Assembly: GCA_951217055.1 (NCBI GenBank)
Contig: OX578276.1
Span: 117,870,979-117,934,978, forward strand
Source of the DNA: Gerris lacustris
Lineage: Eukaryota; Arthropoda; Insecta; Hemiptera; Gerridae
DNA: 64,000 nucleotides
Reading direction: 5' to 3'
The stretch's first letter is position 1. Each line of letters starts with the position of its first letter. A program made the position numbers and the translations under genes. Positions 1 to 12,710 of the stretch are shown piece after piece. The notes below the pieces were generated by a model that saw only the letters and a program-made list of their open reading frames with translations, was not told where the DNA came from and did no database searches.

Positions 1-629
1 TCTTCAACATGTGCACAAATGTATTTTTCTTAACACTCATATTTTTTAAAGTAGGTACTCATTCATTTATTAAAAAAAAATTGATGGTTTGTCGAGAGTA
101 GCCCACAGGTCGTCCAATATTATTTTCACCGTCTGCGCACTTTATATACCTATTGGTAAATTAGTTATTTTATTCATGTTAGATATCAAAACACTTTTGT
201 CAGATTTAAAAATATAGTCTGCCAAGTCTAGGTGCATAGCTTCCTTGCATCTTATCACCAACTTTATTCATGTTATGCTTTTACAACTCATTATTGTCTA
301 ATTTATAATTCTTCATATATTTAATCCCCCCCCCTTTTTTGTAAATTTGTCAAATGTTTTTGGTTTTTTACTCGAATAAAAGTATCAATTTAGCAATATT
401 TAATGTATCCGGCGGGTGAAATTAATTTGGGGGCTATCTGTAGACAACTACAAATCGGACGAGTAGTTTTTAAGGTGTTGGTTCGCCAAAATGTTGAACA
501 ACTAGCCGACAGACAGACTCGAGATCAAAAATGTTCCCTGATGTATTCTTCGAATTTTTAAATTCGGAGTGTGATCGATCCTCGGAACGCTCACATAGCT
601 TCCGTTACCTTCGGTAAGCTCGGAAGCAA
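1..629. repeat. Two fragments of the dispersed GCTTCC repeat family, in opposite orientations
   Basis: From about 222 to 629 the sequence runs from a GTGCATAGCTTCC-type start to the family's diagnostic end, the small hairpin GCTTCCGTTACC...GGTAAGCTCGGAAGC followed by AAAAT. Between them lie the phrases seen in other copies (actcgaataaaagtatcaattta, gacagacagac, atgttccctgatgt). Bases 1-218 carry a partial copy in the opposite orientation (ttgatggtttgtcgagagtagccc, accgtctgcgca). No coding capacity was seen. It is non-autonomous and its transposon class is unknown. Confidence 0.75.
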
Positions 630-3201
630 AATATGGTCTATGGATATGATGCATTGTTCTTTGACTAATGAGATTGAGTGCTAGGAAAAAAGGAAGGGAG
701 ATTGAATTGATTGTTAATTATGATTATATTTGTTTTTACTTTGACCTATGCAAGTAACATTGTTTTGTAATTGCAATATTATAAGATTTATTTTTTATTA
801 ACTGGTTCCACTGGTGTTCATTTAAAAGGTCCAACTCGTTAAGTCTGAAAACGAATCAAACTTTAATAAACAAGAATTTATCTGAACTTCCTCCTTGGAA
901 AAAATGTATTTAATTTATCCTTCGCTATAATAACATATAATTTGATAAGTATTTATGGAATGTGTATGTTTAATACATTTATAAATGAAGTGTTTTGCTT
1001 TTTTTCGGTTTTTTAAAAAGAATGAAGGAATACCAGATATTATGAAGAATTATAATGTGCATAAAGGAGCTGATATTGATAGGCTTAGATCTGCGCGGTT
1101 CGAAGGATCATAAATTTCGAAATGACAGTGAGTCGAGTCAAGTAGAAAGAAGAGGGTTGGAGGAGCAGGTAGTTGGAAGAGAAGGGAAGCTGAACCACCA
1201 TGAAGATTGGTATGTTATGTCTGTTGGAGGAAGTCAGAGAACTAAACATATAGATAGGACGAGATGAAAGGATGCCGCTTCTATCAGCAGACCTTGGTTT
1301 ACCCCCACCCGAGCATATATAGTCCCCCATACCCTCATACAAAACTTCATCTTATATATTTCAAATACTGCTCTCAACTTTAAACAATATGGTGTTGAAA
1401 AATATACCTTCTATTAAGTTCCATCTAGACATTGTTTCAAAGTAAGAAACCTCAGTAATAAGCTATTAGATTATACCTGATTTCCTTTTCTATTATTTTT
1501 GTTCTCTCAAAAGGGTAGTGGGTTCGCATTTGGCACAGTAGGCAAATTAAATATGAATATTGCTCTAGAACACATCCATTTCCTTATCAATAGGCCTTAT
1601 TTTGATTCAATGGAACGAAGACGAGAGGCGAGATATGTGTATTTTACTTCCCCTAAAGCAAAAAATCATTGAAAATTAACTAAAACTATTACTGACAATA
1701 ATGGAGTCTTTCATAAAGTTAGTCTGAAGACTACTTATAATAATAACTATTACAAGCATATTATTTTTTAAAAAAACTTCCTCCTTACATATCTTTACTT
1801 ATGAGATAGTAATAATAGCCTAAAAGATTTCATAAAACATTCAGCCAATTAGTTGGTTTTAAGAAAAGAGCTTGAAAAATATTCTAGACACTCCCTTAAG
1901 TCCCACATATCGATGTTAGTGTATTAAACTATTTTTAATTGATTTAAATACTTTTTGAATCCTAAGAAATAAAATAAGATGAAATAATACGATTGTGACA
2001 TTTTATAGGTTTCAAGGCTTTAACCCTTAAGTGGAAGAATTTACCAAATACTTTAATATTACGACGAAGTTGTTATTAACCTTGAGCAGGTTGGATTTGG
2101 GTTTTATTGTAGGATTGAGAAATGTCTCTCTCTATCTAGTTTATTTGATTTATAAGAAGGAAATCCTTGTTGTGGAAAGAGTTCAAGCGGCACTGCTTGG
2201 ATTTTTTCGGGTGCCCTCATATTGTTTTCATTGTTTTTTTTATCAAAGCCCAGAAGTGGTGACATGCGAAAGCTTTAAGCTAATGACTAAGCTCGGTGGC
2301 AAAGTTACATGTCGACTCGAAGGCCGAAGAATTCCGGGAGAGATGGAGGGTATAGTCCGGCGGTCTCACTCTCGGTCAGTTGGCGGCTCACTGTCAAAGG
2401 CGATAGTTACAGGAGTAGGGGGAGATTTCTTTTCCCACATAAATCGAAAGAGAGGACCCCTGGACCCCCTACCCGACCTTCACAAAAATCTTATCTCACC
2501 CCCTTCGCCACTCATCTGATACTTAAAAAATCGAGAAAAAGGAACCGCGATCTTTCTTTTATTTATTTTTTATAAAAAGAACGATATTATTTTCTTCGGA
2601 ATATATATCGGAGAGGTTTTTGGTGCTTGGAACAAGCTAATAATGTTAGGTTTTATGGTTTCTGTAGTGGACTGGAAGTGAAGGAGCCAGTGGATATCGT
2701 GGGAAAGGCTCTGAGTTGCCTGTATCTAAGCATCGCTGTTATTCTCCACCCCATATCCTTCTGACACGACACCTCCACTCTTTCTTACGATTCAAACTGC
2801 CGATATTTTACAACACCGACCATAATAATTGAGACAATACAAACAACTCGATTACACTTTTCAAACTCACATTTATCCTCCTTTAACACTAACAGATTCT
2901 TTCTCTCTTCTATACATACAGTAAAAGGGAAGGAAATTGGAACTAGGTTTTATTTTTTTCATTCTTTCTAATATGGTCTAGTAATAGGCACAAAAAATGT
3001 ATCTATATAAATAAAATTGTATTTTTTTTCCGTACATTTCTCGGATTTGTAAAAGATTTCATATTTTCCCATCGTTTTATGACGTTGAAGCTATATCAAA
3101 AAACCTTTCTACCTGTATGTTTCGGAAACGATTGAGATCAAAAGGTGTTAGGATAAATGGCTTGACAATGATACACAACCGATTTAAAAAATAATATATT
3201 A
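630..3201. other. Gene-poor AT-rich sequence
   Basis: Nothing convincing was found. A somewhat GC-richer patch at 2290-2520 carries overlapping open frames, the longest 162 codons (2031-2519), but their composition is not protein-like and no family is recognisable. A pyrimidine/purine-rich stretch lies at 1270-1340. Confidence 0.5.
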
Positions 3202-3343
3202 ATATAGTTGATTAAAATGGCTAAATTATTTGCAATATTCTTGTAATTTCCACTTATGCTTGATTAGAGATTCCTTAATTTTCTCCGTTCATTTGATTAG
3301 ATGTTCATTATGATGTCGGTGACGTAAATATACCTTTATACCA
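3202..3343 (+). repeat. 142-bp exact direct repeat, copy 1
   Basis: Reading base by base, 3202-3343 is identical to 4068-4209, an offset of 866 bp, and the identity stops sharply at both ends. The copy runs from atatagttgattaaaa to ctttatacca. The sequence between the copies is unique and AT-rich. It could be a recent local duplication, a pair of very short terminal repeats, or an assembly duplication. Confidence 0.9.
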
Positions 3344-4067
3344 CGTGTGTAATTAAAACTTGAGTTCATGAAAACCTCTTGAGCGATGAGAAAGGTTCAA
3401 AGCGAGTTCAAACTTGACTAGAGTTTAGAGTCAAATGAAGTGGAGGTGGAAAGATGGCGTCACGTCTTCATATCCTCAGCCCTTCTCTGTTCTCCTTTAT
3501 TAAATTAACACAAGGCTTTTGGCTGGGATGAAACTTAGCGCCTTGATAATGAACTCAGTCCCTCTATTCATCTCTTAACTCAACCCTCGTTAGAGTCTTT
3601 AATTACTTTTCTTCTCAAGATATACTAATATTCTCCTTTCGAGCACATTCAACCATGAGACATTCAAACGCTTTCTAACAACACATCCCCTAAACAGTCT
3701 TCAAATTTTCATTTGTATATTCCATTTTGAAATATTGCCTGCTTTAATAAAACCTCCATTATCACAATTAATGATAATTAACAAGTTCTGTAGCACAATG
3801 AATGTAAACTGGTCTTTATAAACATGCTCTCATTTAAATGCTGTATGCTAAGAATTTTAATATGAAATCATTTCAATTTTATCAGCATGTTACCATCAAA
3901 TATAGATAATAGCAAAATGATAATATCTAATAAAATGATAATATCTAATATATGTTCGATGTGAAATAAGAAGAGTTTACTAACTTAAAATAGCACACTG
4001 AGTAAACATATTTAAAAGTATTCATGACGCACTTCATGACAATGCCAAAACAATTATACTATAATTT

Positions 4068-4209
4068 ATATAGTTGATTAAAATGGCTAAATTATTTGCA
4101 ATATTCTTGTAATTTCCACTTATGCTTGATTAGAGATTCCTTAATTTTCTCCGTTCATTTGATTAGATGTTCATTATGATGTCGGTGACGTAAATATACC
4201 TTTATACCA
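4068..4209 (+). repeat. 142-bp exact direct repeat, copy 2
   Basis: Second copy of the 142-bp unit at 3202-3343. The absence of any mismatch in otherwise decayed intergenic DNA implies that the duplication is very young or is an assembly artefact. I see no matching target duplication outside the pair. Confidence 0.9.
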
Positions 4210-4796
4210 ATATTTATATACCTTATGTATAAGGTTTGTTCCAAACCTCCTATTTGTGCCCTTTGCATATTCCCCCGGAACCTTCGGGAATAGTTTAGAC
4301 AGGTTTTATGCGCGTTTTATTATTTCATTGCACTGTAATAAAATCAACGTCAGGTTGTAACGGGTTTTTAACTCTAATTCGCACCATATTAAAAACAATG
4401 AAGGAAACCTAACAGGTGGGGAACCTTCCTGTTGACATGTGTGACAAATAGCATTACTGCGAATGTCGTTCAAACCGGTACGTGAGTTTGTCTGAGGATC
4501 GTTTGGTCCACACGGTAAACGGTTCGCGAACGATCCATGCTTGGGTTGGAACAGTTTGGAGGATGGTACGGCACACTGTCATAAGTCGGGTAGGGTTGGA
4601 ACGGCCTTTTTATCCATTACGCGATCCCGCGGACGGTTCACTGCTTGGCTAAAACAAACCAATTACTCTATTTTAAAAATAAACCAAAATACTTTTCACC
4701 TTAATCCACCAAGGTGCGAAACCTAGTTAAACAAGGATTCTGTTCTGAGCCAAGCAGTAGGTTCAAGGATATTAATGGGTTGTACTAATATTAAAC

Positions 4797-4850
4797 TTGG
4801 CATCGCGTGGCTCAGTGGTGCCTAGCTTCGCGTAGGCATAGTGCCTTTTA
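4797..4850 (+). other. tRNA-Gly-like 5' half (possible SINE head)
   Basis: The sequence gcatcgcgtggctcagtgg resembles the acceptor and D-arm start of a tRNA-Gly and contains an excellent A box (TGGCTCAGTGG). It is followed by a small hairpin (tgccta...taggca), and no B box is found at the expected distance. It is therefore a broken tRNA-derived sequence or a SINE head, not a functional tRNA. Confidence 0.3.
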
Positions 4851-5149
4851 ACATATTCAGGTTATCTTCATTTCAACTATTTCAACTATATTACTTCACT
4901 ACTCAATAACTATTGCTTCTATCATCTTGAAATTTTACATGCCTGTTTCGATTGTACTTTAGACGATGTGTATGAAGTTTTATAAAAATCGTTACATTAG
5001 AATGAAGATATCGGTAAAAACGTTCCACTTTAATAGTTTTAACGATCTTTATCACTTTTTGGCGGTGTCGCTGTTGGTTTAACTAAAAAATGTTTGTCTC
5101 ATCGAATACGTGATGATAAAATCTTTTCTCGTCCTGAATTTCCAATTTT

Positions 5150-5270
5150 ACATCTGAATCTCAGCGAACGTTGCGCGCGAACTCTTAGTCAGATAACGCT
5201 GCGAAACGAACTTAGTCTGAGCATTAGTGTAACATGTCAATATAACACAAGTTGACATCTTGATATGACA
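5150..5270 (-). repeat. Probable 3' LTR portion of the gypsy-like fragment
   Basis: It begins TGTCATATCA on the minus strand, immediately after a polypurine tract, as LTRs do. The outer end is uncertain; a TGTTTG at 5091 (ACA end on the minus strand) is one possible boundary. No second LTR was seen in the window. Confidence 0.4.
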
Positions 5271-5620
5271 TCTTCTCCCTCCTAAGTTAGATCGTACTAT
5301 CCTCTTGCAGCACTCCTTGCCTCCGCCAAATTTGATCAGCATGTTTCCTTTTCTCTATGTGCCACCTACTACTACGATATGAGATAGTTCTCCAGTTTTC
5401 TCTTTTATTTTTCCAGCATTCCACCCATGACCATCTTCCTTCATTACCCATACTTCATCTCCCTCTTCAAATGCCCTTGCTTTCTTCTTCTCATCCTCAT
5501 ATTCTTTCTGCTTCCAAACTTTGTCTTGGATTGTTTCTCTCCTGTTAGGTCGAAGATTGTCAAATAATGTTGACAACCTTCGTCCTAATAACATTTCTGA
5601 TGTTCTATGTTTATATGTTT
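5271..5620 (-). pseudogene. Ty3/gypsy-like retrotransposon fragment: C-terminal tail of integrase, frameshifted
   Basis: On the minus strand the frame at 5594-5355 reads LLGRRLSTLFDNLRPN, then a charged KQKEYEDEKKKARAF segment and FEEGDEVWV. This is the usual layout of the integrase tail in arthropod gypsy-type Pol proteins (LLxRRLRTxxDxLRP ... VGDxVWVxNY ... G.V), where it follows the catalytic core and binds DNA. A one-base shift near 5354 is needed to recover the expected KHADQIW ending (family pattern R/K-H-V-D-Q-L). Just downstream lies a purine-rich tract (minus strand, 5286-5271) directly before TGTCATATCA at 5270, which looks like a polypurine tract and the start of a 3' LTR. Upstream the homology stops at about 5620, where an unrelated repeat begins. 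It is a dead 5'-truncated fragment; the far LTR end is not defined. Confidence 0.7.
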
Positions 5621-5624
5621 ATAT

Positions 5625-5744
5625 GTTCTATCTAAAATGTGATCAGTTTATTCTATAAAAAAGTAAATTTATATTATATGATATAATTATAGGATACAGT
5701 ACACTATAATTACGATACTGTCTATATTACCCATACTTCAATTA
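5625..5744 (+). repeat. 120-bp dispersed repeat, copy 1
   Basis: It is near-identical to 7414-7529: both run from gttctatctaaaatgtgatc through gatacagtacactataat to a ttcaatta end. It starts exactly where the gypsy-like homology stops, so it marks an insertion or deletion junction. Function unknown. Confidence 0.75.
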
Positions 5745-8700
5745 GTAAAAGGAACTTGCACAATTTAATCGGTCAACTTTTACTCAAAATATCGTCGGGC
5801 ACATAAACGATACTGACAGACTGAGAGACAGACTAATAGGATGCATATTTTGTTGAATGTAAGATGCTCGCTTGCGCTCGCTCTAATTAGTGTTTACTCT
5901 GAACGCGTGGGGAAATCAAAGGAAGAACCTATATGAGAACTCGATATTTTAGCTCTTACCTACAAGGTCGTAAGTCAAAATCTCGATTTCTCATTGACTC
6001 TCCCTTTGATTTTCCCAAGGGCCAGGGTATTCTCTAGGTTTCACGGGGACAGGATAAACTGATTGAAATCATTTGGACTAATCAAAATTAAATGATTTTA
6101 TAGGTTCTTGAACATATCGTATTCGCCCAAGAAGATATTTTATGCCCTTATATATTTGTTCGTATTTTTTCTAGCTTGATTTTTTGCTGATTAACAGTGT
6201 ACCAAGAACACAGTTTTTTCTGCGTTTTGGCTACACTTAAACTTCACTTTTGTTTACTTTAACTTTAATTTTGTTTTTTTTGGCGTGGTCTTGCATTTTT
6301 CTTGTGTACAAATTTTTGCTATTCAGCTGCTGTTTTGGATCTTTTCTTTGGTCTTCTTATATTTTTCCTATAAACAAAAACAAATTTCAACGCACGGTCC
6401 TTTTGAGTACGGGACCCGGAGACACTGTTCAGCTGTTCAGTCCTGAGTAAGGAAAAATATAATATATAAGTTTGTTTTTTTAAGTAAAATCTTATGCAAC
6501 TTCATGATTTCAGTCTTTACCTCTCGAACTCATTATAGCTGTAATTTTCTTTTTCCTGATCTTTTTAGTCCGTGGATTAAGCAATAGAGGTGGGGTCAGT
6601 GTTGAAATTGTAAATTTTCATGTGCTGGCGGCAGTCATAACAAATCTAGCCGAATTTTAACAAACATAAGTAAACCAGCAACACTTTGTACAGCGGGACT
6701 TTAAGGGAGTATGGAGTATGGAGTATTTATGTACTAATATTTATTTATCAAATACATAATTATAAAACATTAAACATTCTTCTTTTTTATAAGATAGTTT
6801 TTTGAAGAAAATAAATAATTTGTTTTCAAAAGTAGAAGAAAAAAATATTTTACGCATTACAGTTTAATATTTTTTAACTCAATCAAATTATTTGCCAATT
6901 AAAATAATTCTTAATATTTATTTTGAATAGATAGGTTCGGAAGAAATTTGGATTCATGAAGAAATTTATTGAAAAAAGAAGTTATAGATGGATAGACTAA
7001 TTAGTGTCCTGAACGGTTAGTGACATTTCTCCAGTGTAACAATCGCTTCTAAACCTTTTTAAAAATAAAAAAAAGGCCCTGCAAAGATGTAATAATTGGA
7101 AAAACATATATGTATTTACGCATCCCATTTGGCAAAAATGTGTCACCGGTAGATCCAAACTTGCAAGGTATTTTCATCATAATCAGATACTGCGTCAGTT
7201 TAGGGATTCTACTTTTTACTAAACTAACTGCTACAAAACAACAATACTATATAACTCTATGTTAGATGTCCTTCGATGTATAAAATCAATTCCTTATATC
7301 GAGCTCAAAGATGAAAGGGTTAGGGAGCCTTTTAATGAAACAAAACTTTTGTCTTACATAATACGACAACATTAGATTCAGTTTTGTAATTACGTTCCAA
7401 GTCAAAAAGTCTTGTTCTATCTAAAATGTGATCAGTTTATTCTATAATAAAATAAATTTAAGAATTACCATATAATTATATGATACAGTACACTATAATA
7501 ACGATACTGTCTACATAATAATTCAATTATACAAAATCAAAAAATATCCATGATCAATGCAATTTTGTAGTTGTAAGTACTATTTTCTTAAATCACTAAA
7601 ATCCACGCTGAAATGGAGAACATCTACTTATTATAATAACTTAGTTTCAACTTAGTGCAATCTATCTATTTGGTCTTAGCCAAGATAATCTAATTTACAC
7701 AACAAAACTATCAACGCGGTCATTAGTGTAAAACGTGTCAGTCTTGCAATCGAACCTTGACTAGAATTTTTGTTTGGACTTTGATTCCAGGAAGTGTGTC
7801 TTAAAGCTCTTTTTAATGACACACTGGTCCCCTATTTAGAGCTAGGATAACCCAAGGTGATGAAGCCCATAAGTAATGATAATTAAACTGGTTAAATTAT
7901 AGTGATATAAGTAAAGTAGGGAGAGAGTTATTTGTCGCCAATTGATATCAGAATTATTGTTGCTAAATATATTTTTATTTGTCACTGTTTACTTTTTTAA
8001 TGTATCAGATTATTTGTACTAAACATAAATTTATTAATTTTAATTCGAGTTTTATTAATATTTCCATTTATGCTCCAACTGCAAATTTTGATAATATCAG
8101 TTTTTTAAAAAGAACTCATTTTTCTTTTCAATTAAAAGTATAATGTTCAACTCTGCTATCTCTGCAATTAAAAACCACCATCTAATAATGTTCCATTTAT
8201 TATAATTTTAAAAAGATGCATTTTATAAGCTGGTTTGAAAAAATAATATTACTTGTGACTTTATTAAGTAAGCCAAAAGATTAGGGGACAAATAAATCTA
8301 GCTTAATCGTATTATGAGGTAAGATTAAATAATCAAAAATTATAACTTCATAATTCTATTCTACAATAGACTTTATTTTATAACAAAAAAATAAATAAAA
8401 TAAAACAGCAACGCCTTGGAACAAAAGACATAATAATAATGTAATATTCATACTTCACATTTGCTATACTTTTGGAAAGAGAATTCAATTTAATTGCATA
8501 AGTAATTACTATAACATAGTCAGATAAGTGTATCATTTAAAACATTTTATTTAGTATTATAAAAAGTAAGAATTAATAGAATTATAACATATAAGTGAAG
8601 ATTACAATATCATATTCTTTATTATTATTGCACCATTTACTTAGCTAAAATAATACCATATATAATATACAGGATTTATTTATTTTTCTGTACACATTAA

Positions 8701-9480
8701 ATAAAAGGATTTTTTTTTTTTTCATTTCTACAACAGATACATTTACAATAGGTTTAAATTTGAAATAACAATAATAAAATAAAATATGAGTAAAGATAAA
8801 TTATAGAATATAAAATTATAATAAGCTTTAGGATTTAGTCCGATCTCTTAAATTACAGTCATAAATAAAAATTTATTATATTTATATTTATTGAAGAAAA
8901 ACTTTGTGAATCTTGTTTTAAAATAAAACAAATTAAAAAAGTGTTAATTTTCGAAAGAAATCACTGAAGTACATTGTCTAATAGTAATCAGTTTCGACCA
9001 TTTATTCAGGGTTTCTAGTAAATAATAATCAAACGATGACTTAAATTACTAAAGTCGAAACCGGCTTGTAGAATGATGCAATTGATGAAATAAACTAACA
9101 AATGTTTTACTTTATGTTTTAAAAACAATCAGTTATAATTAGTGACGTAAAGTCACTGCTAAAAATCTTAAGATCAATTAAGGTGGATTCAAATTAAATA
9201 GACTTAACTTTGCTGGTTGGGACTTAACTGGCTTATTGTCGTACCACAATACCTATTTTTATTTTTATTTTTTTTAAAAAAAAAGAACAAACTGAATGAT
9301 AAAAAATTATTAGAAAAAAACTAGAGGAAAAGCTATACGAAAAATAATACTTTTTATTTATCATAGCAGCTTTTAGTCATTATAATTATATCAGTGTTAA
9401 TTCGTCACAGTGATTATTTATTTCATGGTTCACTGTTTTATTTAATCAATTTTAATCAAGCTCAGTTAATTATTTGTGGC
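5745..9480. other. AT-rich intergenic sequence with nothing recognisable apart from the 7414 repeat
   Basis: No splice-flanked open frame, RNA gene or element ends could be supported here. The short frame at 6250-6450 is Phe/Leu-rich and looks random. Confidence 0.5.
7414..7529 (+). repeat. 120-bp dispersed repeat, copy 2
   Basis: Second copy of the 5625-5744 unit, about 1.8 kb away in direct orientation. A few substitutions and short indels separate the copies. The pair could be the ends of one element or two insertions of a short non-autonomous element. Confidence 0.75.
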
Positions 9481-9515
9481 ACCGATGATGGCTTTAAGCC
9501 TGAAAGCAGCTTTGA
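9481..9515 (+). other. Weak hammerhead-ribozyme-like motif
   Basis: The string ccgatga is followed by a short stem (ggctt/aagcc) and tgaaagc. This matches the hammerhead layout CUGANGA, stem II, GAAA except for one core position (C for U4). No clear cleavage triplet pairing was found. Related but distinct motifs occur near 15451, 35334, 46132 and 49775. Confidence 0.3.
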
Positions 9516-9681
9516 TAAATAAAAAGTAATATTTTTATGTGGAAAGATAATTTATTCTGATTATTTAAGATGACCTTTATATACGCTCTTTCACATCTAA
9601 AATCATAGTGTTGTTAGTTCACCGATTATAATAATCTGTTTAAGCTTTTAAAATTGACTATTACATTTTGTTTGATGATTA

Positions 9682-10100
9682 TAGGGTGTCCCTAAACCGC
9701 GTCACATCTGTATTTTATAGAGAAATTTGATGCTGAACAAAAAAAATCGTGTAAACACGGGTCCAGAACAACTTTGTTATCCTAGCAATGTTGTTATATT
9801 AGCAAAAAAAAAATAAAAAAATAAAAAAATAAAAAATAAAAAATAAATCATCAGTTTTCTTACGTTCATCGTTCATTTTCTCTAATACCACACTGCTTAC
9901 CATAAAACACCTTTAAGATTCAGTACAATGTTAATTATCAAATTCTGCGCCAAATGAGACCAATTTAATCCCTGTTGCTGATCCGGACCCATATTGTTAT
10001 CCTTAAGTCCATAGGAATTATTTTGTTCAGCATCCAATTGCTTATATAAGCGATAAAGTAAAGTTCCTGAAGAAGTGCGGTTTCTTTCGGGAACACCCTG
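9682..10100. mobile_element. 419-bp MITE, TA target duplication, AGGGTGTCCC-type ends
   Basis: The left end TAGGGTGTCCC and the right end GGGAACACCCTG are inverted relatives, and TA flanks both sides (9680-9681 and 10101-10102). Further inward, gatgctgaacaaaa at the left pairs with its reverse complement at the right, so the subterminal arms are also inverted. There is no transposase. TA target use suggests a Tc1/mariner-type or similar source, which I infer only. Confidence 0.7.
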
Positions 10101-10272
10101 TATGTAAATAGAAGTTAAAACTTATTACATTAAATTACACATGCCAATAAAAATCAGCATCGTGATATTTATCTTAATCAAATTTCTAAAAAGTAAGTTT
10201 AAGTAGTGGGTTTCAAAAATATTAAACTTATGGCTTTCGAGGGGTAAAAATATTGACAAATGTGGTACTTTT

Positions 10273-10400
10273 AAGGCCCCTATACACGGTCAAAATGTTT
10301 GCGCTAACATGATGTTTGACGTATATGGCCTAAATTTTGCTCGACATCAGGTTTGCGTAAACATGTTTGCGCAAAATGTTTGATCGTGTATGGGGGCCTT
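10273..10400. mobile_element. Short MITE with AAGGCC...CACGGTCAAA ends, copy 1
   Basis: It starts aaggcccctatacacggtc and ends gatcgtgtatgggggcctt, which are inverted repeats. The interior contains caaacatgtttgcgcaaa-like inverted words. A second copy with the same plan is at 30515-30669, so this is a family. No coding capacity. Confidence 0.75.
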
Positions 10401-12710
10401 CAGAATATACCTTTTAAAAAAATTAATCAGTGCTTTTAATAGTGTTTATCAGTTGAAAATGTAATTTTCCTCGTAAATTTGAATATTGTATTATTAAGGC
10501 TTACTTATATTGATTGGCAATAGTTTTACGTAATACCACTCATAAATAAATTAATTAAATTTCATCAAAAAAGAACGTTTGAAGGTTAAGGTACCTAAGT
10601 GTAAAAATAGTAAACAACTTGAAGTGTTGAAATTAGAAAGAAATAAGTAAAAATAAGAGCTCGGCTTTAACACTATTTATCATTTATAATTCTAGAATAA
10701 TGCAATATAATGCAAGACGTATATTTTCATTGGTTTCAACTTAGGATATGTGCAAAATATGATGTTTGTAAAGGATAAGTCAAAGGGGCGTATCAGTGCT
10801 TCATCTGAAATCCTATAATATTATTTCATTTCTGTATCATTAGTTGTGAAGAAAAATAAAAATTCCCTTATTATTTGTGACATTAACATTTTTAATTGAT
10901 AACAAAATAGAAACTTAAAATCAGTGAATTTGTGAATATTTGTACAATATAAAATATATAATTAAACGAAAAAGAAAAGGAAATTAAATATAATGATAAG
11001 AATAACACTAATAATAAGCTTATAAGTTAAATATTTTTCTTTACAGAATCTACAAAGTTTTGGTAAAATAATACATACATTATGTCATTTTATTTAACAA
11101 TAATAACTTTTTTAAAAAAACTGTACAACGATTTATCATAAACTTAAATCATTTTTAAATTAAAAAAAAACTAATTCATTCTAAATTTATTTATAGTCGA
11201 CTGTGACTTCCGAAAAAGTAGCAAGGATCTGTAATCAATGTACCTACTAACTGATAATATAGTCCTTAAATGAGTACCTTCCTTACTTTTCACTAAAAAT
11301 ATATATGAGTCCACTTCATTTTAATAACAGATTAATAAAAATTGATTTTCCCAAAAAAAACCTAATAATAAAAGTTTTAATCTACATGTCTTCTTATCTT
11401 GAAGAAATCTTTCAAATTTATTTATTTTAAAAACTTATATTATTAACAGGTATACAAATTTAACTTTATGAATATTAAATAGATAGATGCAATAAATTAA
11501 AGGGTGAAATTATGTCGTAAAAAGTCACAAGTCGACAACTGAATTCTTATTTACTAACGTAACTGTGACATCTCATGTCTTCTGAAGAGGAAACAATACA
11601 AGAAGAAATGGTTGACAAAAGTGAAAGAAAAATGTACTTAATAACAACAATTGGGCTTTTACCTTGTTGCAGCTTTATAATATACAAGTGAATTTAACGT
11701 TCTTTGGGCAGCATTTTTAAATAAAGTATTATTATAATATAGGGAGACATAACAGAGGAAAATACACTCCGTACCTGGGATTTGAACTTATACCTTATAA
11801 TTGCCGGTCCAATGCCCTACAAATTAGCTAAATACGCAAATCCCGACTAGCAGAGTGCATTTTACCTCAGTCAAAATTACGAATAAAAACTCATTTTGGC
11901 TCTCCATTATCAGTGAAATGGAATAATTAGCCATTATCATTAGTTTAAGTTTTTATTATCACTTTTCTTTTAAGGACTAAAAAATTTAGCTTTCTTATGA
12001 TAAATTTTATTCAGCTTAAGTAAGCTCTTCGTCCAAGGTCGAAACAAATAATTAGGAAAGTCTTCTAAAGTATAAACTAGTGACCCAACTTTTGGTAATA
12101 ATTCCAATGCAATAAATTATCTGAAATTGTTTTTAAAAAAACTATATCTTAATTTAGATAAAAGGCTTTTTCACATTCTTTTATACATTTTACGGTAGAA
12201 ACAAACTACTTTTTACATTATTCAATTTATGCTATTTAGCCATTCAGAAAAGAAATAAGAATTCAGATACATGAGACATATTTAGAGATAAGAACAAGAA
12301 AACACTTAAAATATATTATCACTTTAGACACTAGACAATAATAGTTTAGCCTTTGTACAAGCTTTTTTTTATAAATTATTTTTTTAATTTTCTTTAAATA
12401 CATATATAGATAAATTTTGTTTATTTAATATACAAGTATACAATATTTCTTTTTTAATATCTAATTCTAAACTTAAACTCTGTTTCGAAGAAGAGTTGAA
12501 CAAATACTATGGAGAAATATATGTAAAGAGAATACATTAATGTTAAAAATAAATAACAATGAACAAATTGAATATCCTCAGTTATGTACAAGTTAAGAGT
12601 AAAAGCTAATCGAAATTTTCTTCGATTATTTTTAAGCATATCTTCAGCGATGTTGGTACTTAATAATTAAAGTATGTAGTATAAACTTTGAATAAAGACG
12701 TTATCTGTAG
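10401..12710. other. AT-rich sequence; only a tRNA-like SINE remnant recognised
   Basis: Apart from the tRNA-derived sequence at 11770-11840, nothing was recognised. The open frame at 12454-12639 is AT-driven and has no protein-like features. Confidence 0.45.
11770..11840 (-). repeat. tRNA-derived SINE head or tRNA pseudogene
   Basis: On the minus strand an A-box-like TAGCTAATTTG is followed about 40 bases later by a B-box-like AAGTTCAAATCCC, with GGGCATTGGACCGGCAA between them, as in the anticodon arm of a tRNA. The arms are imperfect, so it is not a working tRNA. The most likely reading is a Pol III SINE head, possibly part of a longer unit at about 11743-11880. Confidence 0.5.

Noticed and set aside
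2031..2519. 162-codon open frame, the longest plausible ORF in the first 10 kb
   Set aside because: No recognisable domain, low-complexity N-terminal half, no splice context. An ERVQ word recalls LINE C-terminal regions, but nothing around it agrees.
3202..4209. Short LTR (TRIM) element bounded by the 142-bp repeats
   Set aside because: TG...CA ends can be forced, but there is no primer-binding site, polypurine tract or target duplication.
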